Positions 47,441-58,891 of a stretch of 64,000 nucleotides of DNA are shown here, piece after piece. The DNA is taken from contig NC_045128.1 of the NCBI RefSeq assembly GCF_007655135.1, forward strand, positions 4,154,001-4,218,000, read 5' to 3'. Both the position numbers and the translations under genes were made by a program. The notes beneath the pieces are model-generated. The model made no database searches. It was not told where the DNA came from and saw only the letters and a program-made list of their open reading frames with translations. Origin of the DNA: Punica granatum (taxonomy: Eukaryota; Streptophyta; Magnoliopsida; Myrtales; Lythraceae). Positions within the stretch are counted from its first letter, which is position 1. Each line of letters starts with the position of its first letter.

Positions 47441-49555
47441 CAACTGGAGCTGCCTTCAGAAGGTCCGACCTCTGCTTACGCCTTCCTTAGCCAAAGAAAA
47501 GGACAGGTCTAGTTATCTCTCGCCCATTCTTTTGTTCTTGTTAACATTAACATTGGATACGACAATCAATGTAAAGGGATTTCCACTCCGTGTCGAAGTT
47601 CCATTACATGTGTTTGGGGAACCGGGCCGAAATTCGATGGTTTTCGTTGTGTCATTCACGCCAAAAAAAAGTGTAGATTTCGGGTGGGCGGAAATCTTTT
47701 TTCCTGCAAAACTGGCCACACCCACTGCGTTGAATTAACATTTTGGTTTTTTTTTTCCTTAATGGAATTTTCTTTTGGATTGAAAAAAGAAGAAAAACTA
47801 TTCTTTTATATGATAGAAATTTTGGCCGTATGATCATACCACTGTGAAGGCTGTATTTGCCTATGAATGCTATGAATTCTTCTTATGGCTTATTCGGTAC
47901 GAGCGAACAATGCTGGTTGGAAATTGGAATCGCATAGAAAACTGTTAGTTCTTGTCATATTGGAGTCATATTCTGTATTGTACTAAACAGGTCATTAGGC
48001 ACGGTGTTGGCTTCGGAAAGTAATGGATGAAATGAGAGATTATAAATAAAACCATACAAAAGTGGTGCATAATGATTTATTAAACAGATTTTCAGTTTTT
48101 TTATTGTCTCAGGGGAGGAAGTATAAATTAAATTTAAACTAACAGAAGAATGAGCGAATAATTGCTATAATTACTCTTAATTGAGACAAACTTATTAATA
48201 ATTTTTCATTATATTATTACGAGGTAGGATCATTTTTAATTTTATTCTTTGAGCATGACAATAAGGAATGGTTATGGGAGAAATTCTAATTCCCTTAGAT
48301 CAACGTGTCAGGCATTGTGTATTAATTATACATATACTAATGCATCTGTTGAGATCATCGAAGCACATATTTTCCATAAACTATATTACCCATTAAGCAA
48401 AAAAAATAATAAAAAAGTGGGGTTCCATTAATCAAGGAAGAACAGAAATGGACCAAGTCAAAAACTTGAATTGGTCAATTTGTAATTTTAAATGTTCGGC
48501 GGGTAGGAAGATTTATTACGTATAGGGTTTATCGGTCTACTTACATTGGAAATTTGCTCTTATTGGTCCTTGTACTTTTATGTTTGACATTTTGTAATCC
48601 TCTCAAAAATTTTACCGTCTTTTTTCGAATCAAGGAGGGGTTCTTGTTGGATAAGATATTTGGAGTTACATAAATCAAACATGCATGTCTAATGTCTAAG
48701 GAGTTGTTGCATATTAAGGGACCATTCGGATTAAGGAGAAAAATAAAAGCTTTTACGAGATTTCTTAATATATGCAAAAATATCACATCATTGACTGTGT
48801 TATTGAAAGGACTAATACGAGTAAAACTCCAAAGTATCAGGACTGACAAGAAAAATAATTTTGTGATGGATTAAAAAGTGGAAAATAAAAGTAAGAGGAC
48901 CAAAAGGGACATTTTCCCATCTATATGGGATTTATATCATGAAGACGACTTCTGGTTTTGGTGCCATATAAATGTATTGTGGAATAAATGTTGTATAACG
49001 TGTTCGAACATGCCTCACTATAATGTCAAACCTAATAAACAAAAAAAAAAATCATTTTTCTTCTTTTTTGTATAAATATTTTTTTTGGTAGATCCTTGAC
49101 GAATTTAATTCATTCTTTAATAAGATGAAATTTCAATATAAATTCTATCTTAGCCGTTGATTGATGTAGCTTTCTTAATAACGAATCCGGATCGTGATCT
49201 TGAATGCTGTAATTCGATCCAGTATTGGATGCATAACCGATTTAGTTGTTCAATATGTACGTAATCGTCCTTCACGGGTGGTTCCATCCATAATTTTAAG
49301 GAATTACAGATGTTAATCCCGACGGTCCATTCGGCTATGACCGAGCCTATTACTTCGAGAGATGGTGTACATACTTATAATGATTTAAACAGTTCCCATC
49401 ATTGGTTTTAATATAATCAAATTAGCTTAGACAAAATGATTTCGCAAATACCAAGTCCAAGTATTAACTTGACAGCTAATTAATATATCAAATTGCCCAA
49501 CAGACAACCTTCCTTGAGATGAAAGGTTCAATACATTTCTCCCATTTGCAGCAAA
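47441..49555. other. 3' flank of UBC23-like gene and spacer
   Basis: The first few hundred bases are the UBC23-like 3'UTR. Beyond about 48000 the sequence is AT-rich. Overlapping plus and minus frames at 48541-48874 mirror each other's composition and have no family resemblance; they may mark an old repeat. Confidence 0.45.
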
Positions 49556-50455
49556 ATGGAGGACACCTCTCGGCTCTGCAAATGCCTCAACTTCTTCCTC
49601 ATTTTCACGATCCACGGTTTGCTAGTAAAGGGAGCTCGATCCAAAGTATACACTGTTGGCGACGACGAGGGATGGGACTCAGGCGTTGATTATGGTGTCT
49701 GGTCCAGCAAGTACAACTTTAGCACCGGCGACATCCTCGGTCAGCATCGGTCTTCGATGATCATATTCTCTACTTTCTGTTCTATAATCGATGATTTTTC
49801 GACTTCCGTATCGTTTGAAATTAGGTAGCTGCAATTGATCAGTTCTGCTTGAGTCTTGTTTGGAGCCAGTTACGTGCCAGTCATGTGTAAATAATTATCG
49901 GTTTGTTAAGAATTTTGCAAAGTACTAATAAGCCATGTAAATATTTAGTAACCCGACTTCCTGGTTACGGCTCGGACCTCGAAGATTTTCTTGTTCAAAG
50001 ATTAAGTTTCTTTCTGCATATGAGGACATGGTACCTACGATATGTGATTCTTGATTTCTCATGTCAGAGTAGTCTTCAAGTACTTGAAGAGCCAACATGA
50101 CGTGTACGAGGTGACAGAGCCGACCTTCCGGTCATGCGGTGATAGCACGGGCGTTCTGGCCAGGTATGAGACTGGAAATGACGAGGTCACCCTCGACCAG
50201 GAGAGGAAATACTGGTTCATCTGCAGCATCGGGGGGCACTGCTTCGGAGGGATGAGGTTCGGGGTCGAGGTGAACGCGGCATCGGGTAGCAACAACAATT
50301 CCACAAACGGGGCATCGAGTCCACAAGCACAGCCACCTCCATCAACACAAGGGTCAGACAATGACAATGGAAGCTCCAAGTTGTATGGCCCAAGGAGATG
50401 GAGTTTGGGGGTTTGCCTTATCGTGTTGGCAGTTCTATTTGAGTTGTTTTATTAA
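49556..50455 (+). CDS. Phytocyanin (uclacyanin/mavicyanin-like blue copper protein), GPI-anchored
   Basis: An extracellular type-I copper protein of the plant phytocyanin family, probably an electron carrier or cell-wall redox protein at the plasma membrane. Two exons, 49556-49739 and 50073-50455, 188 aa. A signal peptide covers about residues 1-28 (hydrophobic LNFFLIFTIHGLLV). The plastocyanin-like domain starts at KVYTVGDDEGWD. All four copper ligands are visible: His70 (KSQHDVYEV), Cys112 (YWFIC), His117 (GGHC) and Met122 (GGM). Cys83 and Cys118 should form the conserved disulfide. A Ser/Asn/Pro/Gln-rich linker (about 130-165) and a hydrophobic tail ending LAVLFELFY suggest a GPI-anchor signal. 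The single intron splits the domain at the position usual for the family. Met122 rather than Gln points to a uclacyanin-like rather than a stellacyanin-like type. Confidence 0.9.
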
Positions 50456-52676
50456 TATATTTTTTTTTTGGTTTCTGAATTGTTGTCTTTGATTTCATTG
50501 AGGAGACATACATACTTGATTGTTTTTAGTGAGCATTATGACTTTGTCTCTTGTTGTGTTACCTTGCACCCAAAGAAATGCTATGTTACATGAGAAGTCT
50601 CATTAGATAGTCTATCAATCAAGCTACTCATTTGGATTTGAGATCGTGCTTATTATTTAGATACGTCTGCAAAAACAGAGTCTGTACGAGAGCGGTTAAC
50701 TTTTGACTAGAAAACAAGGGGGTAGAGACTGTCAATCCAATCCTTACACCCGACTGATCGAAGCAGAGCAGTGTAATACTGATTCCATGGTGTAACAAGA
50801 AGCAAATCAAAGATCTAGCAAGGCGAGAACGATTGGCACTGGACCATAATCAAATGTAATGGAGGGAGTTGTCATGGTAGGAATGGCAATTCCTGGGCTC
50901 AGGCGAAAGAAGGGCGGGAGCTAATGGAAAATTCTCAAATCGCTTCAATCGTTGTCTCTTCTTATATATGCATGTTATCTGATCAGTTTCTGTAATATGA
51001 TTTTTACCGTAAAAAGTTGATCTGACGGTATACTAATGCAATAAAGAGTTTCCAACGCTAGTAGCATAAATGATTTGGGCATTTATTTCTTGATGAGAAG
51101 TTGATGGACAGCTTTGGGATAGGGTGAGGCCATTATTTCTGGTGGGCCTAATCACATGGCAATCAAGAGCCCATTTTGGAGTTCCATAAGCTATCACCTC
51201 CCAACTTTGAAACCTCCCAAAATCCCAATTGGCCTTCAACGGGGATAGATAGGTCAAGGCCTAAACTTTGGCCTTTTACTGATTCTTGTTACGTTATATC
51301 GAATTGACGATGGATCGAGTTAGTTCAAGTCTTTTTGCTCGCACGAGTGCAAGGTCTCGACTCTGATAGCTTGTTAAAATGTTGGGTTTCCCCTTAAGGA
51401 GAGAATCTATATTGTCCGGGTTACCCCTTTAAATCTCGCTTTAACTGATTATAGTTTTTGATTCGGCAAAACATCTATTGACAAACAAATCAATTTCTGA
51501 CCCGGTTGAAGCCCCTCACATGAAGATGTAGCAATCGACATTGATTGCCATGGAGGAAATATTCGATCCAAGATGGAACAACCGGTGATTGTGACAATTC
51601 CTGATTGATGTCAGCCTCAAGAGAAATTTGCAATTTGGGGCTCACAAAAATTTGGAGGCTGTGGGGCCCTTGACAGCCTTCAACTTCTGTGGGCTTTCAC
51701 ATTGGGGGAAAGGAACAACCAGTGGGCCTAACATTCAATCAATTAATTCTTATTATAATTGCCATATATATATATTTTTTCATAAAAAAGAATTTCTATG
51801 GCTCAAATTTCTGTTCAATTCAAGCCCATCACCAAATCCTAATTTCTTTTCTTTTTCATATAAGTATGCACCAAATCCTAGCCACCAATTTGCTGAGACT
51901 CACCTTGACCTTTATTATTGATTTATTATTAGATGATGATTGTCACCTCCTTGGCAAGGAGGAAAAGGAGTAAGCATATATTGCTCTAATTGTATCTAAT
52001 TTTATGACTCGGTTACGAGATTAGTTAGGCCTCTATAGTGTCCGAGCTCCGACTACGGTTGTGTACCGTCTAAAGATTAAATAGGAGCATCAACAAAAAG
52101 TCAAAAAGGAAATCATCTTCTTTCTAGAGAAAGACCCATCGAACGTATTGTACATACGCATTAAAATGTAAATATCTCTTGTCATGGGCACCTTCTATAC
52201 TTTTAAGACGCAGTATTTATGGAAGTGGGATCACGTTATAGGATCATTCAGTCCCATCTTATCTTAGTTACTCATAGTCAATATGCCATCATTATGAATG
52301 GTGAAAAAATATTGTGAATATTTCTTTAAATCGACTTATCAATCGTTATTCTTTCTAAAATTCATATCATAAAAAGTTAATACGATGATTATAAAATATT
52401 TTTTAAAATTCATAATATAAAAGATTGATATGAGGATTACAGAATATCAATAATTGATTCCTAATATTGCAGAAGGATTTTCAGTACTATGCCCACTTGT
52501 GAGTTGAAGATGAGAGAGGAGCTCACCTCACCAACCATAGGCTTGTAGTGTACAACTACATCCACTTCTCACCATAGTCAAAAAGTACTTCGTTAACCCA
52601 AAAAACAAAAAGGAAAAAAAAATTGCCTAACTTAGGTTGTGCCTGTTTGAATTTAATTTTAAGGGTTGAAAAATAA
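50456..52676. other. Spacer downstream of the phytocyanin gene
   Basis: No supported gene. Around 51300-51450 a stretch with TTCAAGTCTTTTTGCTCGC and AAGGTCTCGACTCTGAT loosely recalls a tRNA-derived SINE, too weakly to call. Confidence 0.4.
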
Positions 52677-52921
52677 GGTCCCGTTTGGATCGAGAGTTAA
52701 CTGATTTTAACTTTAACTTTAATTTTAACTCAACATACTACACAACAAAAATACACATTTCCTAATTCAAAAATTTTAACTTTAACTTTAACTCAACACA
52801 CGACACAACAAAAATACACGTTTCCCAAGTCAAATTTATAATCACATCTCATTTGTCCTTTTCCACAATCAAAATCAAAATCAAAATCAAAGTAATTTTA
52901 ACTTTGAATCCAAACGGCCCC
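52677..52921. mobile_element. Tourist-like (PIF/Harbinger) MITE, second copy, about 245 bp
   Basis: The left end is GGTCCCGTTTGGATCG and the right end, reverse-complemented, is GGGGCCGTTTGGATTC. TAA flanks both ends (52674-52676 and 52922-52924). The interior carries an internally repeated block (TTTTAACTTTAACTTTAA, then ACTCAACA and CACAACAAAAATACAC). Same family as 2445-2709. The DNA on both sides (CTGTTTGAATTTAATTTTAAG and AAGTGTTTAAATTTGATT) looks like one older element that this MITE may have split. Confidence 0.75.
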
Positions 52922-53098
52922 TAAGTGTTTAAATTTGATTAAGTAAAAAGTGTTTGATTGAGTGAAAAGTATAATGATTGAAATCATATTTAGATAAATA
53001 CTTACTACTTTAATTTCTTCTCACTTTTGTCCATATCTTGTTTATTTTTAATTAAATTTAGAAAAAAAAGAACATCGCAAAAAAAATAAAAAAACGAA

Positions 53099-53374
53099 TT
53101 GAGGGTTCAACGAAGAGGGAGGGAGTGGTGGTGGCCTCCGATTCCGGCCACCATCGTCTTAATCAAGGTCATTGGTGAAGTCAAAGGTCGCCAGCGACCT
53201 CGCCTGAATGGTGATGATCGGGATTGGGGCCACCACCACTCGAAAATCGGGGTTCGATATCCCGTCTCTCTCTTCAATTTGAGAGGGATTGAGCCCCGAA
53301 TCCCAAGCAGTGGTGGCCCCGATTCCAGCCATGACCGCCCCTTGTGTTCGAGCCAGCTTTGTCCCCCTCCCTTC

Positions 53375-53409
<35 letters not shown>

Positions 53410-53410
53410 A
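53099..53410. repeat. GC-rich dispersed repeat ending in a (CT)n tract
   Basis: A GC-rich block with repeated GGCCACCA, GGTCGCC and TCGGGG phrases is followed by a CT microsatellite (about 53378-53407). Similar in character to 6871-7080. The 105-codon frame across it has no family resemblance. Confidence 0.4.
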
Positions 53411-53655
53411 GTCTGATCGAAATGTGGGAATGGGATTAGATTGCAAAATTCAAAAAGTTCATGGACATAGTAATCACTGCTGAGCGAGTCACCAAAAAGA
53501 GAGTCGAGCGTTTTCCATTACTTACTCATTTAGCACTTGTTTGATTAACTTATTAAATTAAATGACTTTTCATTTTGTATTATCAAACAAATTTAATTTC
53601 AGCATTTAATTGGAGTTATCAAACACAATCTTTTTGAAGCATAGATAGTGGACCA

Positions 53656-53846
53656 AGTGCTGATTTAGAGATCATGAACAGAAAATCAAATATGGAAAAT
53701 GAATAAAGTGCTGATTTAGAGATCATGAACAGAAAATCAAATATGGAAAATGAATAAAGTGCTGATTTAGAGATCATGAACAGCAAATCAAATGTGGAAA
53801 ATGAATAAAGTGCTGAACAGCCAATCAAATATGGAAAAAGAATAAA
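53656..53846. repeat. 51-bp tandem repeat, about 3.7 copies
   Basis: The unit starts AGTGCTGATTTAGAGATCAT and ends ATGGAAAATGAATAA. Copies begin at 53656, 53707, 53758 and 53809, exactly 51 bases apart. The first three are nearly identical, and the fourth lacks about 15 internal bases. Because 51 is a multiple of three, it creates an artificial 17-residue repeat in one minus frame, which I do not regard as a gene. Confidence 0.95.
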
Positions 53847-55130
53847 GTTGCTTCCAAGTTGAGGTGCGTGCATCCGTGTACCTCTTGACGATCGAGAAGG
53901 TCATTTATTTGTAATTTTCCTGGGAAAATTCCCACGGACCGTGGCGCGATATGGCCAACGCGCCCCCGACGACTTTCTAGACAATTTGGAAGTCGACAGC
54001 GTGGCCAACACAACATAGAACCGAAAAAAGATTAAAAGTCGAACTCGGACGTATTGGCACGCGATGAATCGTGCGTTAAGTATCGAAACTCCGACGTGTA
54101 TACACGTAGGTGTAACTTTGGATCCTGTTAATGCTATTCCCATGCATATTTCAAAAATTGGATCTTTGTTTTGTCAAACTTTCACACTGCCCGTGCCCGT
54201 GCTCACGGCACATAATCCAAGGACTGACAGGGATGGTACCCGTTGAATTTCTTTTGCGTCTTAAAATGACCCGTCAAGTAATTACCAGGATCAAACCTTT
54301 CAATTTCTAAAGTTACATTTATGATGGCACGTTGGTGAAGTATAAGTAGAAATCAGGGTCCGTGTGAACAGCTAAATTTTAAGTTCGGTTTGTTTAACTC
54401 TGTTCATATTCATTGCTCACCATTACCTTAGGTGATTTTACCTCATTACGTTATTTAGATCGCTGCAAACGATGAAACAAATATTAATCACTTAAATATT
54501 TGCTAAAATTATCTTTAATTATAGTCAAACGGTATATTCGATTAGTCCAGATTTATTAGATAGCCTATATTTTTTTCTTTGCTTAGCTTAGGATCATTTA
54601 CATATTACGTATATTCTTACTACCATTCTCGTATGCCTATCTATGTACTCCTAATGAATTATTGTTCCAGTTCCCAGAATTTGCATCGGAGCGGGTTACG
54701 CGATCCATTCTCGATCTAGGACGGCTGCTTTCGTGGTTCAAATCAAGCTGGACCCGAGTCACCCAACTCCCGTCATTCCCGGACAAGGCCATCCCCATCC
54801 TAACTTTCTAAGTCACTGGCCAAAGAAGGCCGTCCACGGACAGGCGAGCAAGTGGCAGGTGAATCAGACGTGCCACGTGTCACGGTCCCAATGATCCGTA
54901 CTCTCTTGGTTTTCCGAATAGATATTGAGTGAGTATTACTCATTCACTTTTATGCATAACACTCAATTAAAATAATTGAAAGTGAAAAGTTGATTCACAA
55001 TAAATTAACAAATTCCCGTTTATAAACATTTTGATTGGTTCTTGTAATACTCATTCGATATTTTCTCAGTTTTCCCCATTTCCACCGATTTCCACGTCAG
55101 TTTCCTAACGAATAATATTCAACAGATTGC
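53847..55130. promoter_or_regulatory. Spacer and promoter region of PEARLI4-like gene 1
   Basis: No coding sequence. A perfect G-box/ABRE, GCCACGTGTCA (54872-54882), lies about 250 bases before the apparent transcribed leader of the PEARLI4-like gene (about 55130) and 1.1 kb before its ATG. ABRE-type G-boxes are bound by bZIP factors in abscisic acid and stress responses; that role is inferred here. Confidence 0.45.
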
Positions 55131-55404
55131 GAGCTGCTTCGAGAGAGATGGCTCATTCTTCGTCGTCGTCCTCCTCCTCCTCGTCTTGCTGCCGGTCACC
55201 TCGCAAAGTCCAAGCGCAGCGATTCCAGAGAGCCCACATCGGGGTTCCCTCCAGACACGGCAACAACAAACGTTTCTTGACTATTGAAACATTCGGTTCA
55301 TAGGATTCCTCGAGCGGGCCTGTGAAATCGCCTGTTCTGTGACATGTCAGAGCAAAACACTCGACTCCTCTTCCCATTAAGAATCATATTTTGAAGCAGA
55401 AAGG

Positions 55405-55735
55405 TCGTCCTTTTTCGCCCCTCGGTTCCTCGGTCCGGGTACTTTCGGCTGTTCTGTTCTGGGGCATCTGCCCCTTCTCGGTTGTTTCTTGGCTTGACTG
55501 CAGGATGATGATTCAGAGAGTTAATCTGGAAACTGTTTTTCTGTTTTATTCTTCTCTGGGTCGTTTCTGCTCTGTGACCGGAGCCGAAAGTTTGTCCTTT
55601 TTGGCTCCTCGGTTTCTTGATTTGGGTGTTTCCTGCTGCTTTGTTCTTGGTCTTATGTCCCTCCTCACTTCTTCCTTGGCTTGACTGTGAGAGTGGGGTG
55701 ATTCAGGGAATTCATGTGGAAACTGTTTTCTCTTT
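55405..55735 (+). repeat. Diverged tandem duplication in the 5' leader/intron of PEARLI4-like gene 1
   Basis: A block of about 140 bases at 55405-55541 recurs at 55592-55731. Shared phrases in order are GTCCTTTTT(C/G)G, CCTCGGTT, TTCTTGGCTTGACTG, GATTCAG and TGGAAACTGTTT. The spacing is about 187-190 bases. It lies upstream of the start codon, probably in a 5'UTR intron. Confidence 0.75.
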
Positions 55736-55964
55736 TTCCAGTTTGTTTTCGCTCTCTCTTTCTTAGGCTGTCTATGATTTTGGGTATTAATTTCTTTTTG
55801 TTTAATCTGTCCTAGGAATTGTTAGGAGGAATCAAAAAAATAACCTTTGACTCACTGTTGAGATTATCTTGTGCAGCAAGTAAGGATTTGCTGAAGCTTT
55901 TGTTTTTCCGATTGCCTTCTCAGCTTACCGTTACCGATGCCGCAGGTGGTCGTAACAGGAAGAT

Positions 55965-57642
55965 ATGGCCGAGCGGAGAGTGCACCCGAATTGCGTCTAT
56001 AGGGTGAACCCGTACCATGAATGCGTCGAGTCTTGCTTCGTCAAGATGGAAGAAGCTGGAAGGGTGCAAAAATCTAAGAAAAAACCCGGTTAGTATTTTC
56101 CGATGATTCCAGGGGGCTTATTGATCTTTAAGTTTGGTGTTACTACTTGCTCAGGGGTCTGGTCAGGTGGTCTAATTGGTTTTCCAGCTTTTCCATTTTC
56201 CATTCTTGAAATGAATAGAAAATAAGGAAAATAGTGTATTGAACTTTCTATGCTACGTTTGGTTTTATAGTTAAAATCACAAAAATTTTAATTTTAATTT
56301 TAACTCAACACACTACACAATAAAAATATACATTTCCCAAGTAAAAAATTTTAACTTTAACTTTAACTCAATACACTACACAATCATTTATCATTTTTCA
56401 TAATCAAAATCAAAGTTACTTTTACTCTATTAGAGTACAACCGCAAACATGTTTTCTTTGTTTTCTTCGTTTTCAGAAGAAACAAAGACAGGAGATAGCT
56501 CTTCCCAATTTCGGAACCCATCAAAGCTGAGAACAGCGGTTTAAAAATATGGTTTAATACTGTCTTTGACTCTCATATATTGGTCCTCCATTGTGATGGC
56601 AGGTTCCCTGATCCTTCTTGTTCCGAAGAAGCTCAGCCAGAGGAAGAAGAAAGGTTTGGACTCGGAGCTGAAGCCTTCCGACTCGTTTGACAGCAAATTC
56701 GACTTGAAAAAGGCTCTTGCCCGTCCCGACTCTCCTTCATCCCCGATGAAGTTCTCCTTCAAGAAGGTGGAGTCGTGGAGCTGCGAGCTTCCATTCAAGG
56801 GTCCGGACACTGGAAAAACTTACTCGCGGGATTCTTCCTTTCTGAAGTTCTTGCCCAAGACGAAGCCTGCTCCCGAAGAGCCACCTAGTGATGATCCCAA
56901 AGAATCAAAACAGATGGAGAATGATCAGCATGATGATGATGAAAAGCTTAGGAATAACCAGAATCCAGTAGATTCATCTGACGGCGCTAATAACAACAAC
57001 AACGATAACAAGGACGGTGTCTCCTTTGAAGCGATTAGCGATGAGGAATTCCCAGACCGGCCAATAATTTGCGACTCACGAGTCCAAGTCGGGGATCATT
57101 ACTATGTGAAAAGAAGTGTTGCATCCATTCTGAGGTCGATTCTGAATAAGTATGGAGACATAGCTCGGGACTGCAAACTGACGTCAGTCGTGATGCGGTC
57201 TAATTACTTGGAGTGCTTGTGCCTTGTTATTCGGGAGCTGCAGTCGTCCTCAATCGAGAAGATGAGCAAGTCTAAGCTAAAGGAGATGTGGGCGATCACG
57301 AAGGATGTGGAAGCAGTTGGAATCAAAGTTGGTTGGCTCCAAAAGACTCTGGATGAGATCAAGGAGGCGGTCGAGCTGGTCAAGAAGAGCAGATCGGCTG
57401 AGGAAGAGAAGAAGAAGTTTGACTCAAACGTGGAGTCAGTGAGGAAAGATCTCGAAGCTTGCATGCAAGATCTTGCTGAGAAGGAGAAGGAGGTTGCAGT
57501 TGCTAGGGCACGGGTCGAGGAGACTCGAGGACGGCTGAGCGAGCTCGAGAAGGAATGTTCTCGACTGAACGAGACAATTTTGTCAATAAAATCGAAGGTC
57601 GATGGCATCGACTGCAAAGCCAAGGTAGCTGAAATCCTGTGA
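55965..57642 (+). CDS. PEARLI4-domain ("phospholipase-like") protein with N-terminal Cys/His module and C-terminal coiled coil
   Basis: Two exons, 55965-56088 and 56603-57642, giving 387 aa. Exon 1 ends in phase 1 and the acceptor ATGGCAG at 56596-56602 restores the long frame exactly. Exon 1 encodes a small Cys/His module (HPNC, NPYHECVESCF). After a Lys-rich linker and a low-complexity Asp/Asn region (about 120-175), the PEARLI4 domain begins with AISDEEFPDRPIICDSRVQVG (about 183) and runs to about 300 (DIARDCKLTSVVMRSNYLE, VGIKVGWLQKTLDEI). A heptad-rich coiled coil fills the rest. The family name includes "phospholipase-like", but I see no phospholipase catalytic motif; the biochemical role is unknown. 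Recalls Arabidopsis At2g16900/At4g38550 (memory). A decoy exon at 56477-56544 would truncate the product. Confidence 0.78.
56253..56430. mobile_element. Truncated Tourist-like MITE in the intron of PEARLI4-like gene 1
   Basis: It starts CTACGTTTGGTTTTATAGTTAAAATCA and contains ACTCAACACACTACACAA and TTTTAACTTTAACTTTAACTC, the internal signature of the MITEs at 2445 and 52677. The right terminal repeat and target duplication are missing, so it is an old or truncated copy. Confidence 0.6.
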
Positions 57643-58476
57643 GCTAGATGTTGGAATTGTACCCTCAGGTAGCTATAGAAGGTGAAGTCTATGTTCTATG
57701 GTAAAGATCATAGTCCTGTTAAAGGACGACATAGTACTTAGGCCATAGTTCATGCATTAATGTTGCAGACTTGCAGATATATTGTACTTTTACGAATAAG
57801 ATCTGATCATATAGGACTGAATATTACCTTTGCCACAATCAAATTGCAGGCAATTCGGACGATTATATGCAAATTATGATTTAGTTTCACGTGATGTTCT
57901 TATATAAGATCACAGACACAATTAAGTTCCTAACAGGATTCTGACAAGTTTCTGGCTCGTTTGGTTTGTAAAACCAATTTCAATTTTGTTTTTAACTCTA
58001 CTCTACTTATCTTCAATTCAACAACACAATTATCACTTTTTTATTTTTTTAACCATTCAATTCAATTTTTAATATTAAATTCTCTCAACTATTCATTACT
58101 TTTTCTACAATTCAACAACACAATCATTAATTTATCTCATCTATTATAATGTTAGTCCATTCATGTAATTTTTACTTCATTATATAGTAGTAATTTTTTA
58201 AGTCGTGCGACAATTTTTATTAGCTTGTTTTATTAATTACAGCTTTAAATAACATACCGTATATAGCAAACAAAACTTAAATATCTTGCTAATTTTTGGT
58301 AAAGAATAAAAGTTTCATATAATTTATAAAAATAATCTTTAATAATTTTCAATTATTTTTTAAATCACCAATATTAATTATGATACTTCATAATATATTC
58401 TTCTACACCGAGCATTAATAATAACATTATACTTATAGGTATAATATTGTAAATGTGAATTTTTAAACTTTTTATA
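57643..58476. other. 3' flank of PEARLI4-like gene 1 and AT-rich spacer with a MITE-like fragment
   Basis: The first few hundred bases are probably 3'UTR. From about 57955 (CTCGTTTGGTTTGTAAAACC) to about 58145 the sequence, with its repeated TTCAACAACACAAT phrase, resembles a decayed MITE, but no terminal repeat or target duplication could be fixed. The remainder is AT-rich with nothing recognised. Confidence 0.4.
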
Positions 58477-58485
58477 TATTTATTT

Positions 58486-58807
58486 GGGCAAATTACAAAA
58501 AAAAAACCTAAGTTTTGTAAAATGTCTCAATTTTGTCCTAAATTTTGTTTTGTAACAGAAAAAATCATAAGTTTTCTAAAATGTCTCAAAAATGACCTCC
58601 GTTATAACTTCCGTCAATTTTTGCCTACGTGTGACCTACGTGGACTGTTAAAGGGACCCACCATCAACAGCAAAAAATGACGGAAGTTATAACGGAGGTC
58701 ATTTTTGAGACATTTTAGAAAACTTATGGTTTTTTCTATTACAAAACAAAATTTAGGACAAAATTGAGACATTTTACAAAATTTGGGTTTTTTTTTGTAA
58801 TTTACCC
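58486..58807. mobile_element. Mutator-type MITE: long palindromic element with 9-bp target duplication
   Basis: The element is almost a perfect hairpin. The left arm (about 58486-58626) begins GGGCAAATTACAAAAA and the right arm (about 58670-58807), reverse-complemented, begins GGGTAAATTACAAAAA. The arms stay complementary for about 138 bases through GTCTCAATTTTGTCCTAAAT and CCTCCGTTATAACTTCCGTC. A short loop of about 40 bases separates them. The 9 bases TATTTATTT flank both sides exactly (58477-58485 and 58808-58816), the duplication size of Mutator-like elements. There is no coding capacity, so it would need a transposase supplied elsewhere. Confidence 0.88.
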
Positions 58808-58891
58808 TATTTATTTATATATCCAAATTAATTTGCATTTTTTTTATTAATGCACTTCATTAAATGCTCCAATTCTACTTTACTATATATA

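Noticed and set aside
48541..48874. Complementary plus and minus frames in the UBC23-phytocyanin spacer
   Set aside because: Neither resembles a protein family. They look like a decayed repeat whose ends I cannot set.
51300..51450. SINE-like segment with weak A/B-box resemblance
   Set aside because: Boxes are too far from consensus and no tail or target duplication is visible.
53619..53873. Minus-strand frame with a regular 17-residue repeat
   Set aside because: It is the translation of the 51-bp minisatellite, not a repeat protein.
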